Source of the DNA: Gossypium raimondii | Taxonomy: Eukaryota; Streptophyta; Magnoliopsida; Malvales; Malvaceae | Length of the DNA stretch: 64,000 nt | Direction of reading: 5' to 3' | Assembly (NCBI RefSeq): GCF_025698545.1 | Contig: NC_068570.1 | Span: forward strand, 60,159,924 to 60,223,923 | Shown: one piece after another, positions 23,049-33,517 of the stretch | Numbering within the stretch: position 1 is the first letter of the stretch | Layout of the letters: every line of letters begins with the position of its first letter | Notes under the pieces: generated by a model | Database searches by the model: none | Seen by the model: the letters and a program-made list of their open reading frames with translations, nothing else | Told to the model about the DNA's origin: nothing | Position numbers and translations under genes: made by a program

Positions 23049-26000
23049 TTACTGCCCATTGAGGTCAGTAGTGTTGAAGTACATGTAGTTCTTTTCGTCT
23101 GAGAATACCGATGTGGTAGGCACCGGAGAAAACCCGGAATAGTTTCTATCTTTCTTTGCCAAGCATATATCAACAATGTATTTCAAGAGTTCGTGTTTCT
23201 GGACGAATGGCTGCGCCTCGTATTCTTCAAATGGCATCCACTGCAGAAAACATAGAATTAACCATGAAAGGTTTCATCGAATGCAGACTGATTCCGAACT
23301 GCGTCGATAGTTTTCTGATGTTGTTGCGAAATGACACATCCTTGTAACTATAAAAAGAAAGTGGCTGTGAATTTACCTTGGCTGCCTCTAACTCGGTTTC
23401 CTGCTTCTGAACTTCTGAAGAAAGTGGCTCGAGCAGGCATAGGAAGAATATATCCGACTTATCGAAGAATGCTTTGTGACTTTGTCTGCAAATAGTTGAA
23501 GGAGTCGGGTTTTCGGTTCATGATAAAAAACCCATTAAAGAAATGCATCCTACATATTGTACTCCTTAAGATTGTTATAACACGCATGAAAGATGATTGT
23601 GTTTTCACGTCATGCCCAAGTATGATTTAGAAAGGTCGATAAACCCTAAACCTTAAACTTAGAACCGTAAGATACATGCTTGTGTTTTCATTTTAAGTAG
23701 TTATGCTTAAACAGATTACATACCTGAATGCCAGTATTTCGATAAATTTGGTATCAACCTGAGTCAAAAAACGACCGAAGATCCTCAGAATCATTAACAA
23801 ACATGATTCACCATCTTGTCATATATGTGTGTATATCGAAAAATTGTTACTCACTGCTGTCTCTTCTTTGACTTCTCGAACCGCAGCTGCGCAGATATCT
23901 TCTCCCTGGAGATAAAATAGTTCAAGAAGGGAAAATACATGCCATTGTATTATATATAGAATCCCGACACACATACCTCATTCACAACTCCTGTAGGGAA
24001 CTTCCACACACCCGTACCTCGAAACCGTCCAGTGCTCTCTTGAACCACTAAAACCTATGATCGAGATATGAAAACCCAGAAAGTTGAAAATTATAACCAT
24101 GTTTCAAGTCCAGCAGCGGCATGGATAAGCAAGTATCAGCAAGTGAGATGTAAAAGTGAACGAGTGAGTGAGTGAGCATTCGAGAAATTATTAGCAGCAG
24201 TTGCAGTGTTAAAATTAGTTAAATACTGAAGATGATGATGGATATTGGATAGTACAGAACGGGGGAGGGACTGCAGCCACAAGTTCTTTAGGAACTCGAC
24301 GTGTCAAAGAGAGTCTCGGTGTGCCTTTTTTCCACTCGCTTCAACATGGATTATACACTGAAAAGTTGCAGGCTGATTTGAGCATATATGAAACCATCTT
24401 CAACATGAAAGAACAAGGGGTATCGTATTTATCCATATATGATTCACATCTAAAATTGTGTATATTCAACCAAGGGTTAAATCGTTAGGTCACAACTGCG
24501 AGGTGGTGCAGTATACGAAGCGGAGAAAAGCTAAAAACTGCTAAATGAGTCGAGGAACTATGAACGTCCTCAAATGAAGAAAATGCACAATGTATGGGTA
24601 TACATAGTGAAGCATAAATGAAGATCCCTGGCATTAAAAAGTATTGTGCAATAAAAACTGTCAAATTGTAGGAGATTTCTCATTCTAGTGATAAATGAAA
24701 TATTTTATGCGAACTGGATACCGATCGAAGCCATAAATAAATGGCAAGCTGCATGGAATTGGGGAATTTACCTCTCTCTTTTCGTTCATGACAAATGCAC
24801 CGATGCCTATCCGGTGTGAAGCATTTGCAGGAAGAGTATGTGTACCTTCAGGAATCCAATAACAAAGCATCAAGTAATTTGGCTCAGCATGGTGAAACCA
24901 AAATCCTTCCTGTGCAGCAATACAGCAGTAACGTAAGATATACGACAGACGAATGAAAAAGAATAATAAAAGTGGCAGCTATCAAGTTAGCATTCACAAG
25001 GGCTTTCGAGAAATCAGCTCGATTTGGTTGTAAAGGATGAAAAAAATCACCTTGACAGCAGCTTCAACAAGATTGACATGCTGAATAGGCAATTTGATCC
25101 ACACACCCTTTTTACCCTGCAAGACATGTTCTTACCGCTGTTAAACCAGGAGTGATTTTGTAGAAACCAAATATCAAAATGTAAAACAGGAGGTGCTAAC
25201 AACTCAAGTATCTTAATTTCATTATAGAATCCAAAGTTAACCTACTAAGAATGATGAAGGAAAGGCCCAATGTAAAGACACTAGCAATGAAAAAGAAGTG
25301 TTGTACGTCTCTATCATGCTTGGAAGACATTGCCAGGTCAACCATCACGCACAGAAGGCCTCGCCAAAGTGCTACATGACTACAGACACGTGGACAAAAC
25401 GTTATCTACACGTGGCCCAAAATGCCCCACACTTGTCCCATAGGACTTTGGACTTTGGAGCTATATAAACCACCCCTTATGATATAAAAGAGGGATTTTC
25501 TCAACACAAGCCCGTCGAGTGAAACCGCCATTGACCACCAAACCCGTAGTTTCCCTTCACCAAACAGTAATATAACAGTATCTAGAAATTTTGTGCGAGC
25601 GGTGGGCTGTTGCCAAGGGTGTAGCTAGAGGGGACAGGCAGTGGCCATGGCCCCTTAGCTCAGTGATATATTATCACTGTTAGTGCTTTATAGTTCTAAA
25701 ACAATTAATTTAATCAAAATTTAAACATTTTTTTAAACTTCGGCCCCCCAAGCTTTTCAAATTCCTGGCTTAGAAACAATAAGAGGGTAATAAAGAAAAC
25801 CTGGTGTCGCCACTGTGCTATTGAAGCTCTAAGCACTGAACCAAAGAGGGCAGAATCCATAGCTTCTCTCACTTCAACAATTACTCCTCCATATCTATCA
25901 TCGACTGCATTAAGTAATTTAAAATCTTGAAATACTTGTTCATCTTTTTCATTTACGGGCGTTGAATTCACTGATGTTGACATGGCCCTGAATCTGGTTC

Positions 26001-26277
26001 TGGTTCTATAGCTAGCTGCCACAAAATCAAACATAAACATTAAAAAATCTAATTGATTTCAAACCCAGAATTTATAACCTTTTTTTCTGTACTCACATAA
26101 AAAAAAGTTTAAAACTTGATGAAGCTTTTTTCATTTTAGATACATACCAGTTGAAGATGAAGACAGTTGAAGTGTCGTACAAGAGGCCAACTTTGGGGCA
26201 AATCGGAATCCCAATAAAGACCAAAGATTTCTGGCTGTGATTGAAAAGCTTAGCAATGCTGCGGGTCTTCTCAACAT
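23049..26277 (-). CDS. Nudix hydrolase, NUDT2/8/10 group (ADP-ribose / NADH pyrophosphatase type)
   Basis: Nine exons join to 337 residues: 26277-26148, 26015-25801, 25116-25051, 24909-24772, 24054-23977, 23905-23855, 23758-23724, 23485-23377, 23240-23049. The first exon encodes an Arg/Ser-rich leader (MLRRPAALLSFSITAR) that looks like an organelle transit peptide. A pre-Nudix region (FKLLNAVDDRYGGVIV, GFWFHHAEPNYLML) is typical of this plant subgroup. The Nudix box spans residues 205-227 and keeps Gly205, Glu211, Arg219-Glu220 and the metal-binding Glu223-Glu224, but its usual second Gly is Ala226. Members hydrolyse ADP-ribose and/or NADH, and have been linked to stress tolerance and immunity. 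Arabidopsis NUDT2 (At5g47650, as I recall) is the positional counterpart, although NUDT8 also has a leader, so no symbol is given. Confidence 0.9.
25200..25790. mobile_element. LTR-like fragment in Nudix gene intron 2
   Basis: Intron 2 (25117-25800) holds a less AT-rich segment with GCTATATAAACC (about 25461-25472) and a second TATA-like word, followed by a leader-like segment ending near GTGCGAGCGGTGGG. This suggests the promoter and R/U5 part of an LTR or a TRIM. Next to it, 25610-25790 has repeated 'ggccc' words similar to family A heads. No pol or gag coding is present. Confidence 0.4.
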
Positions 26278-27386
26278 GTTTTTTGATTCAATTATTACGG
26301 GCTATAAGCTGGCATTTTAGTAATATAAAACAATCAAATAAATATTATTTTAATAGCGTTTTATTTTGGTTTCAGATTGGGTGATTTGTGAAATGGCCAT
26401 GGCTAAGCCACACATGGCGCCGGCAATGAGGTGGGCAGCTATCGTTTATAAACTTAAAATTAAAAACCACCTAAAAGGAACCACAGGGACGACACAACTG
26501 ATGTAATGGAATCCGCTGTGGGTCTTTTACATGAATAAAAAACTAAACTTAGGTCTGGTTAATGTGTTAGGCGGCAACAGCTCGAAAAGCCGCCCAATTA
26601 GGAAAAAAATAATATTTTTAAGGTGCTTCTGCCATTTTGTTAGACTACATCAAAAATCATTTATATTTTCTTTAAATATTATACAATATCGAAAAATTAT
26701 AAAAATAAAAAATTAAAGTTATTTTGCTTAATTAACGACCGGTTCAAAATAAAAATAAAAAAATAGAATAAAAATGAAGCCGACACACACCCTTACACAT
26801 TATACCAGTTTTTTTCTTAAAAAAAATTAAACCGATATCGCCAACCTGTTAAGCAACCCAACTTAAAATTTTTTTTGTATTTATTCAATATTTTCTAATC
26901 TTCAAAACCACAAAAAAATATAACATTTAGAGCTAGTATCACTTAACAATTTGGCGACATCACTTAAAAAATATTTTTTTTTTGTTTTATCTAAAATGAG
27001 TGTCTTATGATGGGCTATTTTTGAGATCGGTGCTGCTTGATAAATTGGTAACAACTAAGTTTACTGTAGAAATCATACTATTTACGTAAATAATTTAAAG
27101 CATGTCCCATTATAGCAAATTTTTTGTATTATCCATGTAAAAACTCAACCCGTATATGAAATTTCATGTTTTTAATGGTTAAAATATATCATAAGTCTTT
27201 ATACTCTTCAAAATTTAGGATTTAGTCTTTATATATTTATTTCTTATAATTTAGTCTATTTATTTTTCAGATTTTAAAATTTACGTTTAATTGTCAATAC
27301 TTGATAAATTTGTTGGTGTATTATTTTGAAATGAAATAAAATACTCACTTGTTAGAAATGTAATTAAAAGTAACAATTCTAATCAA

Positions 27387-27625
27387 GGACGAAGGAGCAT
27401 GGCAAGCCCTTAAAATTGAAAATTTTGCTTTAGTCCCCAAAGTTTATAAAATCTTAAGTTAATATATGATGAAATTATAGTTTGACTTTTAAAAACTGCT
27501 AAAATTTTGATTTAATCTTTTGAAAACTATAAATATATAATTTAATATAAGGGTGAATTGCATTTTATCTCTCATAAAATATATAATTTCATCTCGACTC
27601 TCATAAAAAAATTATGACTTTTCCT
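27387..27625 (+). mobile_element. Family A copy A6, nested in a family J element
   Basis: The A body is preceded by GGACGAAGGAGCATGGC and ends near CTTTTCCTC. On both sides the sequence aligns by eye with the unbroken element at 31816-32165 ('gtaataaacttaaaatta' after the insert). No clean target duplication was found. Confidence 0.5.
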
Positions 27626-27835
27626 CTTATTGTAATAAACTTAAAATTATCAAAATAATCTTAATCATGTTAATTGGACTTAAATTTTAAAATTTTAAAA
27701 ATTAAAAAATTAAAAATTTTTAAAATAAAATTATAAAAACTAAATTTCAAATATAAAAAAATTACTGTTACTTATATAAGCATATTTTATTTTTTTTTTT
27801 TGGAAAAGGAAGGGGAATGAAAGATCTAAGCGGAT

Positions 27836-27845
27836 GACACGTGGC
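27836..27845 (+). promoter_or_regulatory. ABRE/G-box-like motif upstream of the trihelix gene
   Basis: GACACGTGGC lies about 265 bp before the start codon. It is a palindromic CACGTG core in ABRE context, bound by bZIP or bHLH factors. Its function here is inferred from the motif and position only. Confidence 0.5.
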
Positions 27846-28106
27846 AATAGAATAAAACCGTAATTATCTTCAAACGATAGGTCAAAGCCGTAATTTTTGC
27901 AGGCTCTAGCTTTGCCCTTTTTTTTTACTTCTATTTACTATTTCACATTTTCACCCAAGTTCCAAACCTAAACCCTCACGCCACCGCCGCCCCATTTTTG
28001 ATTTTTTTTTTAAGTGGGAGTAATAATTTATTCGAATTATTAGCAGTAGTAGTTATAATTTACCGGTAGTAATTTCTGTTGGGTTTTTTACCGTGTAAAG
28101 AGTGAA

Positions 28107-31100
28107 ATGGAGCTTTTCACCGGCGGCCGGGAAGCTTTCCCTCAACACGTGACGCCATTTCCTGATTTAACGGCGATTATGGAACCGGCGGAGGACTTGA
28201 TGATGAGTGATCATCGACCTACTCTGCCACCGCGAAAGCTGCGTCCGATTAGGTACAACGGGAGGTCACCGGCGAGCTCACAAGCGGAGGATCACTCGGA
28301 GTTTGCTGAGGCGGTTGAACTTGTCGGTGATGAGGTGTGCGCGATAAATGGAAGTTCCTTTGACTACTTGACACCTCCTATTAAAGCTGAAGTTGGTGAC
28401 GTGACGGCTACTGTCGGCGGAGGCGGCAGCGGAGTAGAAGGACCGCCTAGCTCGGAGCAGAGAGGAGAGCCTTCTGGGTACGTATGTATGTTTATTACTC
28501 CTTCCACTACATAACCTTATATTGGTTAAAATCTATCTACTTTATTCGTGTGTATGTATGTTCCTTATCATCTCAGAACAGATATTTATTCAATAAACTA
28601 TACTAATATATTAATATACTTCCACCCCTTATTAGATTAGATTAGGTAGATCTTTCTTCTTTTTTTCTTTTTTTTTTTTGAAATTTGAAGTTGAAATGTT
28701 AAAATTTCCCCCAAAAAAACTAGTAATTTGGTGCATCTTGGTTAAGTTCATTTGAGCAAATAGTAATGGCTGCCTTAAGTAAATGTTAGGTTGGGTTCTT
28801 TTAATATCCTTTAATTTGAGTTTTTGAGTACTTTCTTGTTTATGTCGGTACATCTTTTTCATGGTAAAGCCTGTTTTCTTTTTTATGCAAATGTTTGGAA
28901 CAAAAGTATAAATAAAGCTAAATGCTAAAATGAGAGTCCAAAGGTTGCTCATATAGGGGTTCAAACAAAGGCTTTTCACGCATTTCGATCTAGTTTGTAG
29001 TAAAAATTACGGGAATGCTTACGGGTTTAGAATAGAACACATTATAGTTGAATCAAATGATACTTGAAAAGAAGAGAGAAAAAATAAAACATAATCTGGA
29101 ACATGATATACAGCATTTGAAAAGCCTTATTTGAGCACTTTCGAGAATGTTTAGCCTTTATTTTACCATTTTAAAAGGTTTGGCTTTCATTTAAGCACTT
29201 TCATATATGTTTAACTCTTGTATGACCATTTTAGATAAAAGTACCATGGAATCATATTGCATTTTGCTCCCTTTATTAAAAGATAAGCAATTTAGTCCTT
29301 GTACATTAGATTAACAGTAGAAATGGATGGATTTTTTAACAGAACTGGTTTGCTCTTTAATTTAACATACAGGGACTAATTTGCCCATATTTTAAGTAGA
29401 AGAGGCAAAAGGCAATCCAACTTCTAGTATAGGGGCCTCCAGGGTACTTTTACCGATTGTTTTAAAAGGTTTGGCTCTTACGTGAGCATCCCTTAAAGAT
29501 TTAGGACCTAGTTTGAGCATTTAGTCTATAAATAATACCTTGGACAATAACTAGTGTAAGCTAATTTGTTGAAATGTTGATATTTCTTTGGATTTTCCAA
29601 TGTATAATATCTTTGCCTATTTCAGTGGGAATGATGAAAAATGTTGCCAACTTGAACTTTTTGCATTTTAAAGAACATTATTATTTGTTAAACCTAAAAG
29701 GTGATGTGCCCTAAGTGAATTTATTAGCAAAACTTTTTTCATCTCTTCCTTTCCTTTCTTCCATTTTAGTAGATCGGACGGCCATGTCAGTGTTTATGGC
29801 ATTTATTTTTTAGTAGATCACATGGGAGAAAGGGATGTACAATACAAAGCATCATCAAATTTATGTTTTATGTACAATGAGTCCCGTTGTGTTCAACTTC
29901 CTAGTTTTCTAATGGAGGTAAGAGTTTATTGGGGTTTTGCCGAATTCGGGTGAAAATAAAATGGGAGTGAGTCCTCTTGTCTTCGAAAGTAGTATGGCTA
30001 ACTTTACAGGCTGATTAATTGATTTGTCATTACTTGCTATTTTTGTCAATTCCTGCTTTTCATAGTTCCGCATGGCATTCTTGTTCGACTTTTTGAATGT
30101 GCATTTCGAAATTGTGTGTGAAGACATAATAATACTTTATAAAAGGTGAAAAGTGCTAACAATACCATGGAGGCCCTTGTAGTAAAAGTTGGATTGAATT
30201 TTGTCCCCTCTACTCAAAAAATGGACAAATGACTCTATGTGCATTAGATCAAAGAGCAAACTGGTCTTTCTGTTAAAAAATTCATTCATTTCTACTATTA
30301 AAAATTGGTTCATATCTGTTAGCATGAGGTACATGTGACATGCCACTAGTCATTGTCGGGTTATTCTGTCAACCATGTCAGTTTTTAACAGTACAAATGG
30401 ATAAAATTTTTAATAAAAATGATCAATTTGCTCTTTGATCTAATGTACAATGACTAATTTACCTATTTTTTTAGTAGAGGCGGCAAAACGAAATTTGACT
30501 CCTAGTACAGGGGCTTCCATTATACTTATACCGTGAAAAGTTGATCGAGTTTATTGTATCGACATGCCATATGGTCTGAAGCTTATTTCAGCAAATTCGT
30601 GTCTGTAACCAGTAATCCAATCGAATGTATTGTGATATTTTCCTTGTTTCAGTAGCTCATCTTCGGATAGTGATGATGATCTGTCAGCAACTGGGAACGA
30701 ACCTTTAAAGAAGAGGAAGCGAAAAAGCAGGAAAAAGATCAAACTTTTCTTGGAAAAATTGGTGATGAAAGTGATGGATAAGCAGGAGCAGATGCATAAG
30801 CAATTAATGGAGATGATTGAGAAGAGGGAAAAGGAGAGACTGATTAGAGAAGAAGCATGGAAACGGCAAGAGATGGAAAGGGTAAAAAGAGACGAGGAAG
30901 CAAGAGCACAAGAGATGTCTCGTAGCATAGCTCTCATTTCCTTTATCCAAAACGCTTTAGGCCATGAAATTGAAATACCCATATCGACAATGTCATGCAT
31001 GGAGGAAAATGGGTTTAAAGATGCAAGTGAAGATCATATTCAAAAGGACACGGTTAATCCAATTGGTCCAACGAATAGATGGCAAGAAGGGATGATGCAA

Positions 31101-31511
31101 GCTAACGGGGCCGAAAATCATGAAGGCGGTGTCAGCTGTGATCCAAATAATAGGAGATGGCCAGATGCAGAAGTACAAGCGCTGGTAATGCTTCGAAGCA
31201 CTTTGGAACACAAGTTCCACATCACGGGCTCTAAGTGCTCCATATGGGACGAGATATCGGCTGGGATGTATAATATGGGTTACTCCCGAAGCGCAAAGAA
31301 GTGTAAAGAGAAATGGGAAAATATCAATAAATACTTCAGAAAATCCATGGGGAGTGGTAAGAAGCATCACGAAAACAGCAAGAGATGTGCGTATTTTCAT
31401 GATTTGGATGTGCTGTACAAGAATGGATTCGGTAATCCAGTGAACCATATCAACTGTATCAAAGTCGATAACATGGACAACGGTGAAAGCTTGAAAGGTA
31501 ATGAAGGTTAA
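28107..31511 (+). CDS. Trihelix transcription factor with one C-terminal trihelix
   Basis: Two exons, 28107-28477 and 30653-31511, join in frame (PSG/SSSSDSDDD) to 409 residues. In order there are a Pro/Gly/acidic N-terminal region, a basic cluster (LKKRKRKSRKK, about residues 142-152) that can act as nuclear signal, a long charged coiled coil (about 155-215, KQEQMHKQLMEMIEKREKER), and a trihelix DNA-binding domain (about 290-385) with RRWPDAEVQALVMLRS and KKCKEKWENINKYFRK. GT-2 type factors usually have two trihelices flanking such a coil; here the N-terminal one is absent. Such factors bind GT elements and regulate growth and stress genes. Position beside PDS5 suggests the counterpart of At5g47660, from memory. 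The 2.2-kb intron holds two E-family MITEs. Confidence 0.88.
29233..29455. mobile_element. MITE family E, copy E2, in trihelix intron
   Basis: GATAAAAGTACCATGG at the left and CAGGGTACTTTTACC at the right are inverted ends. The element is an internally deleted form of family E. Flanks are only loosely similar. Confidence 0.65.
30155..30532. mobile_element. MITE family E, copy E3, in trihelix intron
   Basis: The 9-bp direct repeat GTGAAAAGT is exact at 30146-30154 and 30533-30541. Ends 'aataccatggaggccctt' and 'aggggcttccattatactt' are inverted. It lies about 120 bp before the splice acceptor of exon 2. Confidence 0.85.
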
Positions 31512-31815
31512 TAAAATTAGGATTTGGGATTTTACTGGCTGTGACTTTGCAGGGACCTTGAGAGCATGAAAAGCAGAAAATATTGAGAAACTCTTATGAA
31601 TGAAGGGCCTCAAAACCTGATTATGAGGTAGTCACGTGAACATTGTTTGTAATTTGGGCATGGAATCTGTTTCTTTTGTCCATTTTTGTTTTTGTTTTCC
31701 TTAGTCATTGATATTTTACCTCTTGTTGTGTTCATTGTCCCGTAAGAAACAGAGGATATCAGTTGGGAACCGAAGTTGATTTGCATCTTGTCAGTTGTGT
31801 GTGATATGTTTTTTC

Positions 31816-32165
31816 TTTAAATATGCTATAAGTCACTGTACTTTTCACAAATTTAGAATTTAATCCTTTTATTTTAGGAATTTGATCTTTTATTTTCAGA
31901 TTTCAAAATTTAAGTTTAATTGTTAATTTTTTTGTTGTTATTAAATTTGTTGACGTAACATTTGAAATTAAAGAAACTCATTTAGTAGCAATTTAATTTA
32001 AAAATTTTAAAATGACGGTGTAATAGGCTTGAATTTAACAAGATAATTTTAATAGCGTTAACAATTAGACTTTTATAAAGTAGAGGATTAAATTTTAAAA
32101 ATAAAAGTACAGTGATTGAATTTTAAAATTATGAATAGTATAGGGATTTATGATAAATTTGAACT
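31816..32165. mobile_element. MITE family J, copy J2
   Basis: Left 'gctataagtcactgtactttt' pairs with right 'tagtatagggatttatgataaa' as inverted termini. No target duplication was established. It lies between the trihelix gene 3' end and PDS5. Confidence 0.55.
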
Positions 32166-32537
32166 TTTCTTATTTTGAAATAATTTTTAATTAAATATTG
32201 AATTTTAAATTTAATTTAAAAGTTAAATTGGTGGTAAAATTTAATCATGATAATTGAATGACGAATTTTTCATAGTTTTAAAATATAATTATAAATATCA
32301 ACAAAAAAAATGTGATGTTATAAGATGACAGATTAACCCTAATAATTATGGTGAGTAATTATGAATCCTCGATGACAATATTTGTCTTAATCACTCATGA
32401 TTAACTTCTTTGAAAATGCATGCATGCCTAATTTAGTTTCTAGTTTTAATTATGTTTTTGGCAATTTATTTAACGAAAATGAAAAATACGTAATGCACAT
32501 AAATAATGTTGTATCAAAACATTATACATTATGATAA

Positions 32538-33060
32538 GGGTAAATTACATTTAAGTTTAGTAAATTATTAATAAGTTTACGTTTTGGTCATTAGATTGTT
32601 TGAATATTTTAGTTTAAATCACTGAATAATTTGAAAGCTTCTATTTAAGTCCCTGAATTATTTGGAATGTTTATTTACGTCACTGAGTTGTTAAGACTTT
32701 TTTTTTTTAAAATAGTTAATTAGTTACAAACAACGATTTGACAATTGGTATGGTGGGTTAATACCTACCGATGAGTATAAGAATATATTTTAAATCTTTG
32801 TTGATTTGACGGTAAATATCAGAGATCATAGAAGAAAGTTGTTGGGATTTTGATTTATAGATTTGTGACGTTCAAAGTTGTTTCATAAAAAAAATTATAT
32901 GTGAACTTTTAATTGGTGTTTGTAGTGTGAACAATGAAAGTTATATAATAATCTAGTGACTTAAATGAACATTTTAATTAATTAAGTGACTATTTTATAA
33001 TTTTTAAAGTAAAATGACTAAAATATAAATTTATTAATAATTTAATAATATTAGAGTGAA
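32538..33060. mobile_element. MITE family B, copy B3
   Basis: It starts GGGTAAATTACA and its right end is degenerate near AGTGAAATTTTG. The interior matches B1, B2 and B4 ('gaacttttaattggtg', 'tgtgaac'). It lies about 460 bp upstream of the PDS5 start. Confidence 0.6.
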
Positions 33061-33517
33061 ATTTTGAATTAGATCAAGTCTCTATATTTTTAAAATTTAA
33101 AATTTTAATCATAATCATTAATTAATTAACTGAATTTTAAGGATTAAAAATAAATAAAAATCTTATAATAAACTAAAGGACAAGGAAGAAACGAAAAATA
33201 TGACATCAGCAATTATCTTATTAAAAAAGAAAGAAAGAAAAGAAATCAGGCATTTGGAGGGGAATTTAAGTTGCATTTAGAGCTCATTTGGGGTGGTCTA
33301 TGTGTTAGATTCGAAAAAAGCCTCGAATCCCGAAACTCAGAGGCGTAGCGAGCGAGCGCGAGCCATAGCCTGAAAAACCCAAACCCCTTTTCGTTCTTTT
33401 GTTCATATTCTCAAGTATCTTTGTATCCACTGTGCGACTCATTGAGCTGAGACTGGGAGCTATAGAGAAGGAGACGAAGCTGCTGCTTTGCCCTGTGAGT
33501 AGAAATTACGGATAATA

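Larger units (their letters stand above)
26278..28106. other. Divergent spacer between the Nudix and trihelix genes
   Basis: 26278-26530 is the upstream region of the Nudix gene, including a GC-richer word cluster near 26400. 27176-27386 and 27626-27760 are the two halves of a family J element (compare 31816-32165) broken by family A copy A6. The trihelix promoter follows. No gene was seen; an open frame at 26531-26716 is AT-rich and unsupported. Confidence 0.45.

Noticed and set aside
28632-28979. 115-codon minus frame in the trihelix intron
   Set aside because: Low-complexity Lys/Phe-rich product from AT-rich intron; no splice or domain support.
30551-31613. Long open frames on the minus strand (149 and 206 codons)
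   Set aside because: They are antisense shadows of the trihelix exon 2, whose plus-strand frame has clear domains.
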